Below, piece by piece: positions 1-8,463 of a stretch of 64,000 nt of DNA. The position numbers and the translations under genes are program-made. The notes beneath the pieces are model-generated. The model was not told the DNA's origin. It saw nothing but the letters and a program-made list of their open reading frames with translations, and ran no database searches. Each line of letters starts with the position of its first letter. Position 1 is the stretch's first letter. The DNA is from an uncultured Gemmataceae bacterium (GTDB taxonomy: Bacteria; Planctomycetota; Planctomycetia; Gemmatales; Gemmataceae): the NCBI GenBank assembly GCA_937923405.1, contig CALDUY010000006.1, positions 93,086 to 157,085 on the forward strand, given 5' to 3'.

Positions 1-258
1 CGTGGAGCCTCGGGCGGCTACCAACTGGCCCGACCACCGGAGCAGATCTCGCTGGCCGCCATCATCAATGCCATCGATGATCGCACGCTGGCCCCGCGGT
101 CGGCCCTGGCCAACGTGCAGCAAACTCCTGCCATCGAGGTACTGCTCAGCGTCTGGCGCGACGTACAGGCACGCGAACAACAAATGCTGGAAGAGCTGTC
201 GTTAGCGGAACTCCTGCGACGAACGCAGGCCAACAATGCCCTGGTGTATCAGATTTAA
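1..258 (+). CDS. Rrf2-family transcriptional regulator, C-terminal part
   Basis: The window opens inside this gene; frame 1 is open from base 1 to a TAA at 256-258, giving 85 residues. It begins [18 protein letters not shown], which matches the wing and following segment of Rrf2-family winged-helix regulators (IscR, CymR and NsrR relatives). The three Cys residues that ligate an Fe-S cluster in IscR-type members are absent from the visible part, so this may be a cluster-free, CymR-like member; the start is missing, so that is not certain. It ends 10 bases before sat, so the two are probably co-transcribed. That fits the known role of several Rrf2 proteins in sulfur and cysteine metabolism. 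The DNA-binding N-terminus lies outside the window. Confidence 0.85.
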   Translation, partial: RGASGGYQLARPPEQISLAAIINAIDDRTLAPRSALANVQQTPAIEVLLSVWRDVQAREQQMLEELSLAELLRRTQANNALVYQI

Positions 259-268
259 GGAGTCTGGA

Positions 269-1528
269 ATGTCGGAATTAATCGCGCCACATGGGGGGTT
301 GACGCAACCCGTCGATCGCATGGTGCCGGCCACGGAGCAGGCCGAGTTTCGCGCGTCGTTGCAAGCCTTGCCAACCGTCACGGTCAGCGAGGCCGATCTC
401 TCGACGCTGTATCGAATCGGTGATGGCGGCCTTAGTCCGCTGGTTGGTCCGATGGATCGCGCCACCTTCCATCGGGTTCTGGAAGAGGAGTATCTGGAAC
501 ATCAGGGCAAGCGGTACGCCTGGACGATTCCGCTGTCGTTCCCGGTCACGGCGGAGGAAGCCAAGATCCTCAAGACGGGTCAGACGGTGGCTTTGGCCAC
601 CAGCAGCGGTGAGCGTGTCGCCAGTCTGGAAGTCGCCGAGGTCTTCCCCTGGGACAAAGCCAAGTACGTCGAGTCGGTCTATGGTACGACACGCTGGGAC
701 CATCCCGGCGGGCAGATGGTGCAGGCCGACCCGCGCGAGTTGCTCGTCGGCGGCACGGTTCGCGTCCTGCCGCAGCCCAAGAATCCGCACTACGGCCAGT
801 TTGTGCTGTCACCGCGTGAGACACGCGCGCTGTTCGCCCAGAAGGGCTGGCAGCGCGTCGTCGCTTTCCAGACGCGCAATCCGCTGCATCGAGCCCACGA
901 ATACGCCCTGGTCGCCGGGCTGGAACGGCTCACCCGCGAGGGCTACTTCGCCGGAGCCGTCCTCAACCCGCTGATCGGCGAGACCAAGGGCGACGATGTC
1001 GATGCCGTCACCCGTATGCGCACCTATCAAGCGCTGATCGAAAACAAGGCCCTGGGCGACGGCGACAAGGACGAAGAGCTGTGGAAGAAGGTCGGCTGCG
1101 ACATTACTGATCGCATTCTGCTGTTGGGGCTGGACATCAAGATGTTCTATGCGGGTCCCAAGGAAGCGATCATGCACGCGATTTATCGGCAGAACTTCGG
1201 CTTCACCGACATCATCATCGGTCGTAAACACGCCGACGCTCCATATGCCGATGGTAAGGACATCTGGGACGGCCTGGCGGCGCAGCGGAAGTTCGACGAG
1301 TTGAAAGGGGAACTCCTCATCAAGCCGGTGAAGATCGGTTTCGCTGCCTTTTTCGAGGAACTGGGCCGCGTCGGCCTCGTCGACGAGTACGCCTCCAAAG
1401 GTTACAAGCAAGTATCGATCAGCGGTCGGGAACTACGGGAAAAGTATCGAGCCGGTGAACTGCCCGATCCGCGCGTCGTCCGCCCTGAGACAGCGAAAAT
1501 CCTCATCGAACGCTTCCGCGCTCAGTGA
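269..1528 (+). CDS. sat: Sulfate adenylyltransferase (ATP sulfurylase)
   Basis: Makes adenosine 5'-phosphosulfate from sulfate and ATP, the first step of sulfate activation, in the cytoplasm. The 419-residue protein has the PUA-like N-terminal domain and the catalytic domain of the monofunctional Sat family. The nucleotide-binding signature [11 protein letters not shown] is near residues 200-210, followed by [14 protein letters not shown] and the IIGRKHAD segment. No APS kinase domain follows, so this is the stand-alone form. The ATG at 269 is chosen because AAGGAG sits about 7 bases upstream and the protein then begins [10 protein letters not shown] as in the family; an upstream in-frame start would overlap the Rrf2 gene. 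No CysD/CysN, APS reductase or APS kinase gene is in the window, so assimilatory versus dissimilatory use cannot be read here. Assimilation is the default guess. Confidence 0.95.
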   Translation: MSELIAPHGGLTQPVDRMVPATEQAEFRASLQALPTVTVSEADLSTLYRIGDGGLSPLVGPMDRATFHRVLEEEYLEHQGKRYAWTIPLSFPVTAEEAKILKTGQTVALATSSGERVASLEVAEVFPWDKAKYVESVYGTTRWDHPGGQMVQADPRELLVGGTVRVLPQPKNPHYGQFVLSPRETRALFAQKGWQRVVAFQTRNPLHRAHEYALVAGLERLTREGYFAGAVLNPLIGETKGDDVDAVTRMRTYQALIENKALGDGDKDEELWKKVGCDITDRILLLGLDIKMFYAGPKEAIMHAIYRQNFGFTDIIIGRKHADAPYADGKDIWDGLAAQRKFDELKGELLIKPVKIGFAAFFEELGRVGLVDEYASKGYKQVSISGRELREKYRAGELPDPRVVRPETAKILIERFRAQ

Positions 1529-1545
1529 GGCAAAAGAACGACAGA

Positions 1546-1582
1546 AGCCAGGCCTTCAGCTGTCTTGGCTGGAGGTCTGGCT
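1546..1582. terminator. Hairpin between convergent sat and lacD-like genes
   Basis: Ten-base arms at 1546-1555 and 1573-1582 pair with one G-T wobble around a 17-base loop, between two convergent genes. There is no U-rich tail on either strand, so a bidirectional terminator role is inferred from position only. Confidence 0.35.
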
Positions 1583-1617
1583 TGCGTCGCTTGGATTGTT
1601 TGCCCGGTCACGTCGGC

Positions 1618-2736
1618 TCAGTAGACCTGATCCTTGGTCGGCTTGGGAGCGGCAGTGCTGCCACGGGGCCGGGCCGGACCGGTCGGGTCGCCGCTTTCGC
1701 TGTACTCGAAGTGCCAATTCTCCACCGCGCGCATCCGGTGCAGTTGCTCCAACGTCAGACCGTAACGGTAGAACCACGGCTTACCGTTCTTCTTCACCAC
1801 CTCGTCCACTTGCTTGACGCGCTTGACGCATTCGCCCCGGGCAAATTCGTCGCGGCGATCCTGCGATCCCTGCTGGAAGTATTCTTTCCAAAAGGCCCGA
1901 CCGCCGAGTACGCCTGAGGCTCCAGCGGCCATCGCCATCTGCACTTGCTTGAAGTAGTCGGGGAAGTCCACCCCAGCGGAGAGCAGGACCCACGGCTTCT
2001 GGCTGGCCGCGTTTAGCGCCTCTAGATTCTTGATCAGCTGCGATTCGCTTTCGTGGCCCATTGTTCCGGGGAACTCGGCCTTGTACACATCGCAGTAGCG
2101 GCTCAGATAGTGGGCGCTCTCGATCACGGTGCGGGCTTTGCGGTCGAGGTAGCTTTTGCTGGTCTTTTTCTCTTCGCCGAATGGGAAGGAAACCGGCTCC
2201 AACAAAAAGAGAATGTCGTGCTTGCGGCATTCCTCGTAGATGTACTGCACGAAGGCGAACTGATGTTCGGCGCTGTCCGGCTCTTCCGGCTCGAACTGAG
2301 CGAGCAGTTTGACAGCGTCGGCTCCGAGTCGTTTGATCTTGGCCACGCTCATGCCCGGCTCGACGGCTCCCAACGGTGCGCCGACGGCATTCTTGCCACC
2401 ACCCGACTTCTCGACGCGAACCAGTACGCCGGTCTCTTTGGGCAGGTGGAAGCTGGCTACAGTGTTCCACACCCCATAGTAGGCATCGACGAGAATCGCG
2501 CTACAGTGTGGGGCCAGGGCGTCGGTCAGCGAGATTTTGGCATCGACGATTTCTTCGTAAGAGGGATCGCGCTTTAGTGCGTCCTTCATCATGCTAATCA
2601 TCGAGCTATTCTGATCGGTCGCCACCATCGTGAGCGTGCCGTTGGCGTTGCAGATGCGTTGCAAGCCGCGTAGTTTGCCTGGAGACAGGCCCAGGCCAAG
2701 AAGGCGGCTGACGGATACGGTTTGGCGATCGGACAT
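1618..2736 (-). CDS. LacD-family class I aldolase (tagatose 1,6-bisphosphate aldolase-like)
   Basis: A 372-residue protein resembling the LacD/COG3684 class I aldolases, which cleave ketose bisphosphates through a Schiff-base lysine. Supporting segments are TMVATDQNSS near the N-terminus, ILVDAYYG, LLEPVSFP, and DVYKAEFPG near residue 217, whose Lys matches the expected Schiff-base position. The later LSAGVDF and SGVLGGRAFWKE segments fit the phosphate-binding end of the barrel. The C-terminal 30 or so residues are Pro/Ser/Gly-rich and look like a disordered tail. The ATG at 2736 is preferred over an upstream in-frame start because GGAG lies about 10 bases before it and homology begins there. 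No tagatose pathway genes flank it, so the true substrate is open; related planctomycete aldolases may act on other sugar phosphates. Confidence 0.8.
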   Translation of the reverse strand: MSDRQTVSVSRLLGLGLSPGKLRGLQRICNANGTLTMVATDQNSSMISMMKDALKRDPSYEEIVDAKISLTDALAPHCSAILVDAYYGVWNTVASFHLPKETGVLVRVEKSGGGKNAVGAPLGAVEPGMSVAKIKRLGADAVKLLAQFEPEEPDSAEHQFAFVQYIYEECRKHDILFLLEPVSFPFGEEKKTSKSYLDRKARTVIESAHYLSRYCDVYKAEFPGTMGHESESQLIKNLEALNAASQKPWVLLSAGVDFPDYFKQVQMAMAAGASGVLGGRAFWKEYFQQGSQDRRDEFARGECVKRVKQVDEVVKKNGKPWFYRYGLTLEQLHRMRAVENWHFEYSESGDPTGPARPRGSTAAPKPTKDQVY

Positions 2737-3142
2737 GGTACTAGGCTCCGTGGCGAACTCCGGTTTTTCCTTCGTCGAACACGCAGGATATTCTAGGAAG
2801 CGACGACAGCCGAACAAGCAGTCGGCGGGAAATGTGTCATCTGCCCAGCCCTCAGTTGCCGATCATTGGGAGCGTTGGCGAGCCGAGCCTTCGCCAACTG
2901 TGCCCGCCTCCCCCGCAGGCGGGGCCAACTCGCTGGTGCCGCCCGCCGAGTTCGAGGTGTTCCGACAGAGCCATCGGCTCGGTGACTTCCGAATGACCCA
3001 GTCCAGCGTGATCGAGGGCGGCACCAGCTCTGAGGCCCGAGGGGTGTTCCACCTTCCACGAACAATTTTTGCTTCTCTTTCTCGCTCCATCGGTTAACTT
3101 GACGCTAACGTCTCCTGGTCTCTTTTTTTCGGGGCATGGCAC
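2737..3142. other. 406-base divergent intergenic region
   Basis: Separates the divergent lacD-like and PQQ dehydrogenase genes and should hold both promoters, though I cannot place them with confidence. It contains a GC palindrome (CCCCGC/GCGGGG, about 2911-2924) within a CCCGCC-rich stretch that resembles dispersed repeat debris. Short open frames here on both strands show no recognisable protein features. Confidence 0.5.
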
Positions 3143-5323
3143 ATGCGTCTGGTTCATTATTCGCTGCCGGTGCTGACACTGGCGTTCCTCGTGCTGAGCA
3201 TGCGTTCGGCTTCCACGTCGGCAGAAAAGCCGGTCCAGAAGCGCGTTCCCTGGACCACCTCGCGGATTCACGGTTCGCCGGAACCACCGCCTCCTTATCG
3301 AGTGGAGGTGGCTTTTCCCAAGGTCAAATTCTTCGAGCCGCTCGAGTTGACGGCGGCTCCGGGGACGGAGCGACTCTTCGTCGCCACTCGGCCCGGCAAA
3401 ATCTACTCCTTCGATCCTCAATCGCAGCAGGTCGATCTGTTCCTCGACAGCAAACGCATGGTCTACGGATTGGCCTTTCATCCCGACTTCGCCAACAACG
3501 GCTACGTTTATGTCACGATCATTCTCGATCCGTCCAAGGAGCAGCCCAAGGGAACGCGGGTGTCGCGATTCGTGGCTCGGGGCAATCCGCCGGTCGCCGA
3601 TCCTTCTACGGAACAGGTGATTTTCGAGTGGCCCAACGGCGGGCACAACGGTGGCTGTCTCCGCTTTGGCCCAGACGGCTACCTGTACATCGCCACCGGC
3701 GACGGCAGCGGCGTGGCCGACTCTTTGGAAACCGGACAGGATCTCAGCGACGTGCGCGGGGCCCTACTGCGGATCGATGTGAATCGCCCACAGGCAGGGC
3801 GGCCATACTCCATCCCGGCGGACAATCCGTTCGTCAAACTCAAGACAGCGCGGCCGGAGATTTACGCCTATGGACTACGCCAGCCGTGGAAGTTCAGCTT
3901 CGACCGCAAGAGCGGCGAACTGTGGTGCGGCGAAGTGGGACAGGATCTTTGGGAGATGATTTATCGGATCGAAAAAGGGGGAAACTATGGCTGGAGCGTC
4001 ACCGAAGGTTCGCATCCCTTCCGTCCCGCTCGCAAGCGCGGACCGACGCCGATTCTCAAGCCCGTCGTCGAACACAACCACACCGAGGCGCGGTCGATCA
4101 CCGGCGGCTATGTCTATCAGGGCACTCGGCTGAAGGAACTGACCGGAGCCTACGTCTACGGCGACTACGACACCGGACGCATCTGGGCCTTACGTCATGA
4201 GGGCGACCGGGTCAGCTGGCATCGCGAGTTGTTCGATAGCTCGCTGCGCATTGTCTGCTTCGGTGAGGATCACGCGGGCGAACTCTATCTGCTGGACTGG
4301 GTCGGCGGACAGCTGCATCGACTGGTGCCCAATCCCATGACCGAGCAGAAGAACACCTTCCCGCGCAAGCTGAGCGAAACCGGATTATTCACCTCGACGA
4401 AAGAGCTAATTCCCGCTCCGGGGCTACTGCCCTATACCGTCAACGCGCCGCTGTGGTCCGACGGCGCGGACAAAGAACGCTACCTGGCGATTCCCGGCGA
4501 TGCTCAGATCGAGATCGACGCTGTGCATTATCCCTATGGTCCCGGCGCGCCCAAGGGCTGGCGCTTTCCCGACGGCACCGTGGCGGTCAAGACCTTCACT
4601 CTCGACACCGACCAGGGCAAGCGGCGACTGGAGACGCGCATCCTGCACTTTGAGCAGCTGGCCGGTTCCGAGGAGGTCGGCGATCAGTACTGGCGCGGCT
4701 ACACCTACGTCTGGAACGACGAGCAAACCGATGCCGAACTGCTCGACGCCAACGGCGCGGATCGAGTCTATCGAGTCGGTGGCAAGGAGCAGAAATGGCA
4801 CTTCCCCAGCCGGGCCGAATGCACTCTGTGCCACACGATGCCGGCCAAGTTTGTCCTGGGCCTGAATACGCATCAGCTCAACCGCGAGTATCAGGGTGAG
4901 AATCAGCTGCTTCGCTGGCAACGACTAGGGCTATTCAAACAACCGCTGTCCGCGCCGCCGGAGAAACTGCCGCGTCTGGTCGATCCAGACGACTCGCGGG
5001 CCAGCCTCGATCAGCGGGCACGCTCGTATCTGCAGGCCAATTGTGCCCACTGTCACATGCAATGGGGCGGCGGGAACGCCGAGTTTCAGTTGTTGTTCAC
5101 TCTGAAACTGGACGAGATGAAGATTCGTGACGTCCGAGTGTCACACGGCGACTTCGGCCTGAAGGATGCTCGGGTGCTGGTGCCTGGTTCACCAGAACGC
5201 TCTATGTTGTATCATCGCATGACTCTGACCGGTCTGGGCCGCATGCCTCACATCGGCTCTGCAGTTGTTGATGACAAGGGAGTTCGTCTGATCCGCGACT
5301 GGATCCAGCAGCTGGCTCCGTGA
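3143..5323 (+). CDS. PQQ-dependent sugar dehydrogenase fused to a diheme c-type cytochrome domain
   Basis: A 726-residue exported protein with a signal peptide at residues 1-27. Residues about 50-390 form a soluble glucose-dehydrogenase-like beta-propeller: GLAFHPDF, GHNGGCLRFGPDGYLYIATGDG, YAYGLRQPWKFSFD and GGNYGWSV are typical of the PQQ sugar dehydrogenase/SdhL family. The C-terminal 300 residues resemble the SO2930-type diheme cytochrome family. Two CxxCH heme motifs are visible: CTLCH near residue 559 and CAHCH near residue 634. The inferred role is periplasmic oxidation of a sugar or alcohol with direct electron transfer to the attached hemes. The start ATG gives a good signal peptide directly. 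No PQQ synthesis genes are in the window. The substrate is unknown. Confidence 0.88.
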   Translation: MRLVHYSLPVLTLAFLVLSMRSASTSAEKPVQKRVPWTTSRIHGSPEPPPPYRVEVAFPKVKFFEPLELTAAPGTERLFVATRPGKIYSFDPQSQQVDLFLDSKRMVYGLAFHPDFANNGYVYVTIILDPSKEQPKGTRVSRFVARGNPPVADPSTEQVIFEWPNGGHNGGCLRFGPDGYLYIATGDGSGVADSLETGQDLSDVRGALLRIDVNRPQAGRPYSIPADNPFVKLKTARPEIYAYGLRQPWKFSFDRKSGELWCGEVGQDLWEMIYRIEKGGNYGWSVTEGSHPFRPARKRGPTPILKPVVEHNHTEARSITGGYVYQGTRLKELTGAYVYGDYDTGRIWALRHEGDRVSWHRELFDSSLRIVCFGEDHAGELYLLDWVGGQLHRLVPNPMTEQKNTFPRKLSETGLFTSTKELIPAPGLLPYTVNAPLWSDGADKERYLAIPGDAQIEIDAVHYPYGPGAPKGWRFPDGTVAVKTFTLDTDQGKRRLETRILHFEQLAGSEEVGDQYWRGYTYVWNDEQTDAELLDANGADRVYRVGGKEQKWHFPSRAECTLCHTMPAKFVLGLNTHQLNREYQGENQLLRWQRLGLFKQPLSAPPEKLPRLVDPDDSRASLDQRARSYLQANCAHCHMQWGGGNAEFQLLFTLKLDEMKIRDVRVSHGDFGLKDARVLVPGSPERSMLYHRMTLTGLGRMPHIGSAVVDDKGVRLIRDWIQQLAP

Positions 5324-5494
5324 GACGGGAGCCGAGTTACCCAGGTTCCCTCGTTTATCAGCCTTGCGAATGAGTGAGCAAGTCGGCTGGTGTTGTTGGC
5401 TAAATTGGTGTATTTTTTCAACCGCAGCAGCCTTCTTCGCCGAGCAAACAACTGAGGAAAGCTCGCCAAGGACGGATCAGGAAAGGGAATAAGG

Positions 5495-6886
5495 ATGGCC
5501 CGGAGAACACCGCCTATCTCGACGGTGTGGCTGGATGTTTCACTCCTGCTACAGGTCAACACAAAGCAGCCAACTGGCATTCCCCGGACGACGATCTGTT
5601 TGTTTCGCTCGTGGTGGGAGACGGGATACACGAATCTGCGGCTGTGTCGTCTCGATCCGGGGCTGGAGGGCTATCTCGAAGTCGATCCCAAGGAAGTGCT
5701 AGCACGGTTTTGCACGCCGGAGCCAGAGCCGCAGCAACCCCCATTGGTCGTCCCCCTGCCGGAAAAGCTTCCGCCCCTGAAGCGGATGAAGCAGCTGGTG
5801 CGGCGAGTGGCACGGCGACTGCCCACGCCGATCAAGACGCCGTTGCGTCGACTGGTCCATTATGTGCGGCATCGTCCCTCGGCCAAGACCGAGGCCGCTA
5901 CGCCGCCGCCGATTCTCTCTCTGGGACCGAGCGATCTGGTGGTGACGCTAGGGGGCGGCTGGATTCAGAAGAACAGCGCCGAGATCTGTGAACGGATGAA
6001 GCAGGCCATGGGATTTCGCTCGGTGCATCTCATCTACGACATGATCCCTCTGAAACATCCGCAATTTTTCCCCGAGTTCATGTATCCCGAGTTCGACCGT
6101 TGGATGGTGCCGACGATTCGTTACATGGATTTGGCCTTGGCGATCTCGGAACACACCAAACGCGACCTGGCGGAGTTCTGTCAGCAGCGTGGCTTGCCTG
6201 TGCCGCCTACCGAGGTGATCCGGCTGGGGGAGGGGATTTCGCCCGATCCCGCGCCGGACTATCCGCCGGTCACCGAAGCCTTCGACCCCAACGAGCCGTT
6301 CGTCTTGTGTGTCGGCACCTTGGAGGTGCGAAAGAATCATCAGTTGCTCTATCACGCCTGGCGACGCTTGGCTGAGCGGAAGACGCCCAACCTGCCGCGG
6401 CTGGTGGTGATCGGCTCCAAGGGATGGTTGGCCGACGACATCTTGCACATGATTCGTCACGATCCCTTGACCTGTGAGCGAATCAGCATCATTCCGCACT
6501 GCGACGACGCCCAACTGCGCTGGCTGTTTCAGCGCTGTCTGTTCACGGTCTATCCGTCGCATTACGAAGGCTGGGGATTGCCCATCGCCGAGAGCCTGGC
6601 GTTTGGTAAGCACTGCATTTGCTCGAACACCTCGTCGATGCCCGAGATCGCTCCGGGTTTGGTGGACATGCACGATCCCTGCGACCTGCTGGGGTGCATG
6701 GAGCTGATCCAGCGAGCGCTGGATCCGGAGTATCGGGCCAGTCGCGAGGCGGAGATCCGCCGGAAGTTCGTGCATACGCCGTGGACGGAGACAGCTCGGC
6801 AATTTGCCGCTTGTCTCGATCGCCACTTCGGCACGACGTTACGCTTGCCAGAACCCGCCTCGCTGCCGTTGGCGCGATCGGCGTGA
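5495..6886 (+). CDS. Glycosyltransferase family 4 (GT-B) protein
   Basis: A 463-residue cytoplasmic glycosyltransferase of the group-1/GT4 type, transferring a sugar from a nucleotide donor to a growing glycan. The C-terminal donor-binding half is clear: FVLCVGTLEVRKNH near residue 268, a PSHYEGWGLPIAESLAFG segment near 352-370 with the EX7E motif, and SSMPEIA after it. The N-terminal acceptor domain contains a Pro-rich and then basic linker (about residues 75-125) that is longer than usual. It is preceded by a 171-base gap and faces a convergent lipoprotein gene 8 bases from its stop. It stands alone and is not adjacent to the exopolysaccharide locus at 17-23 kb, so a link with that locus is only a guess. 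Confidence 0.85.
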   Translation: MARRTPPISTVWLDVSLLLQVNTKQPTGIPRTTICLFRSWWETGYTNLRLCRLDPGLEGYLEVDPKEVLARFCTPEPEPQQPPLVVPLPEKLPPLKRMKQLVRRVARRLPTPIKTPLRRLVHYVRHRPSAKTEAATPPPILSLGPSDLVVTLGGGWIQKNSAEICERMKQAMGFRSVHLIYDMIPLKHPQFFPEFMYPEFDRWMVPTIRYMDLALAISEHTKRDLAEFCQQRGLPVPPTEVIRLGEGISPDPAPDYPPVTEAFDPNEPFVLCVGTLEVRKNHQLLYHAWRRLAERKTPNLPRLVVIGSKGWLADDILHMIRHDPLTCERISIIPHCDDAQLRWLFQRCLFTVYPSHYEGWGLPIAESLAFGKHCICSNTSSMPEIAPGLVDMHDPCDLLGCMELIQRALDPEYRASREAEIRRKFVHTPWTETARQFAACLDRHFGTTLRLPEPASLPLARSA

Positions 6887-6893
6887 TCGACGC

Positions 6894-7301
6894 TCAGCGT
6901 CCGACGATCGAGACCTTGACATCCGTTCGTTTGGAACCGACTTGCAAGATCAGTGAGTAGTCGGTCTTGGCCGGAACGGTCGCGTCGAAGGAGTAAGCGT
7001 CGGCGGATTCCAACGACCCGCCCTTGCCCAGGATCAGCGACGGCGGCGGTTCCTTATTGGCGTTGATGTAACGATTGGCGGCTCCGGAATCGCTCTCTTT
7101 GACCAGAAAGGCTAGTACACCTCCGCCCGATGGAGTCACCGTGACCCGAACCCGCTGTTCGTAGGCCGGCGCGGTGATCGTCAGCTCCTTGATCTCCATC
7201 GGATTGAGCGTGTAACTCTCGTTGACGTTCAGACGCTGACAACCGGACTGGCTGGTTAGTCCACAGACGAGCAATAACACCACCAGGAATCGACGACGCA
7301 T
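6894..7301 (-). CDS. Small predicted lipoprotein
   Basis: A 135-residue protein starting MRRRFLVVLLLVCG and carrying a lipobox ending in SGC, with Cys21 as the likely lipidated residue. The mature part is mostly beta-strand-like, with alternating polar and hydrophobic residues and no Cys. No domain is recognised. It lies directly upstream, on the other strand, of the end of the glycosyltransferase gene, and follows the diadenylate-cyclase-like gene on the same strand with a 51-base gap, so the two could share a transcript. The function is unknown; membrane anchoring is inferred from the lipobox. Confidence 0.7.
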   Translation of the reverse strand: MRRRFLVVLLLVCGLTSQSGCQRLNVNESYTLNPMEIKELTITAPAYEQRVRVTVTPSGGGVLAFLVKESDSGAANRYINANKEPPPSLILGKGGSLESADAYSFDATVPAKTDYSLILQVGSKRTDVKVSIVGR

Positions 7302-7352
7302 GAATCGAATCCTCCAAGGGAGAGAGTGTGTGTCTTTGTTCGATAAGGTAGC

Positions 7353-8339
7353 TTACTCTTCGGCGATCGGCTCGCGCAAAACGCGAGGACCGACACGTCG
7401 GCTGCCATTGCCGCGATTGTCCAACCGGACCGGACCGAAGATCAGTGGACGATCAAACGGCTCGATGTGCAGCACCATCTCACCATTTTGATAAAGGCGT
7501 ACACTGCCGGACGACTGACTGACGACGACGGCGATGGCCTTGGTACAGGAACTGATGGCAGCGGCGGCGGCATGGCGCGTGCCCAGCCCCATGCTCAGTT
7601 TGTAGCTCGTCGACGGAGCCTCGATGCGCATGCAGGCGGCATCGGCCACGCCATCGCGACGAATAACAATCGCTCCTTCCAACTGGGCGATGTCCTTGAT
7701 CTGTTCGCGAACTGCACGATTCTTGATGTTGCGTTCCGCCTCACTGTAGCCGCGAAAGGGATTGAAGTTCATTGGTCGGCACATCGACAGCACCTTGCGC
7801 GTGTCGCCGACCACAAACATCGTACCGACGGGATGCCCTTCCCGTCCTTCGCGACCGATGGCCAAGCCGAGACTGACCACGGCGCGGAGCGTGTCCAGCG
7901 GCACCTGGGTTTCCAGCCGGCGCAAGTCGCGATAGTCGAGCCGTTCTAGATGCTCGCCTAGATGCAACACACTGAGACTATCGACTGGTTCGGGAGCATC
8001 GCCGGACGCCTCGATGCCGTTGTACAGTACGACAACATCGGCCCCGTGGCGGAGCTGTTCGGAGCGAACGGCTTCCAGCAGCGCCAACGAGATGCGTTCC
8101 TGCTTAGAGGTTTCGCCCACATCCAGATCCAGGACGGTTAGATCTTCCCGTTCGCGGAGGATGGCGTTTAGTTCAGGATCCTCAGCGGCCACCAAAAGGC
8201 GCGTGTCGCCAATAATTTCATGCACCTCGCCCCATTCCAGGTCGGTCTCGGTGATGAACAGAATGGCATCGGCACGGAGCGACACGGCAAGATGCCGCGC
8301 CGCTTCCAACAGCGCCACGGTTTGCTGCGGAAGAGACAT
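7353..8339 (-). CDS. DisA_N-type diadenylate cyclase-like protein with altered active-site motifs
   Basis: A 328-residue protein whose C-terminal half resembles the DisA/CdaA diadenylate cyclase domain, which makes c-di-AMP from two ATP. The core is visible as LEGAIVIRRDG (about residues 219-230), GLGTRHAAAAAIS (about 249-261) and AIAVVVSQSSGSVRLYQNG. In active enzymes the two signature motifs read DGA and RHR; here they read EGA and RHA, so activity is uncertain. The N-terminal half has the LL/ADAILFITET pattern seen in planctomycete members with an extra regulatory domain. The ATG at 8339 is preferred over an in-frame start 29 codons upstream because a GGGAG lies 13-17 bases before it and the family-like sequence begins there. 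The gene lies alone between a lipoprotein and a WD40 gene. If inactive it could bind nucleotide without making it. Confidence 0.75.
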   Translation of the reverse strand: MSLPQQTVALLEAARHLAVSLRADAILFITETDLEWGEVHEIIGDTRLLVAAEDPELNAILREREDLTVLDLDVGETSKQERISLALLEAVRSEQLRHGADVVVLYNGIEASGDAPEPVDSLSVLHLGEHLERLDYRDLRRLETQVPLDTLRAVVSLGLAIGREGREGHPVGTMFVVGDTRKVLSMCRPMNFNPFRGYSEAERNIKNRAVREQIKDIAQLEGAIVIRRDGVADAACMRIEAPSTSYKLSMGLGTRHAAAAAISSCTKAIAVVVSQSSGSVRLYQNGEMVLHIEPFDRPLIFGPVRLDNRGNGSRRVGPRVLREPIAEE

Positions 8340-8463
8340 GACTGACAGGAACTCCCACCCGAGATGGAACCAGCGCTTCCCTAGCAAGTCCCAAGTTATC
8401 GTAGCGGGGTCGAGGGCGTTTCGCAACCGACGAAAATAAGGTCTTTTTTAGTCATCTAGCAAG

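Noticed and set aside
2852..3646. 264-residue minus-strand open frame
   Set aside because: It lies mostly opposite the PQQ dehydrogenase gene and has no family features; a shadow of GC-rich coding DNA.
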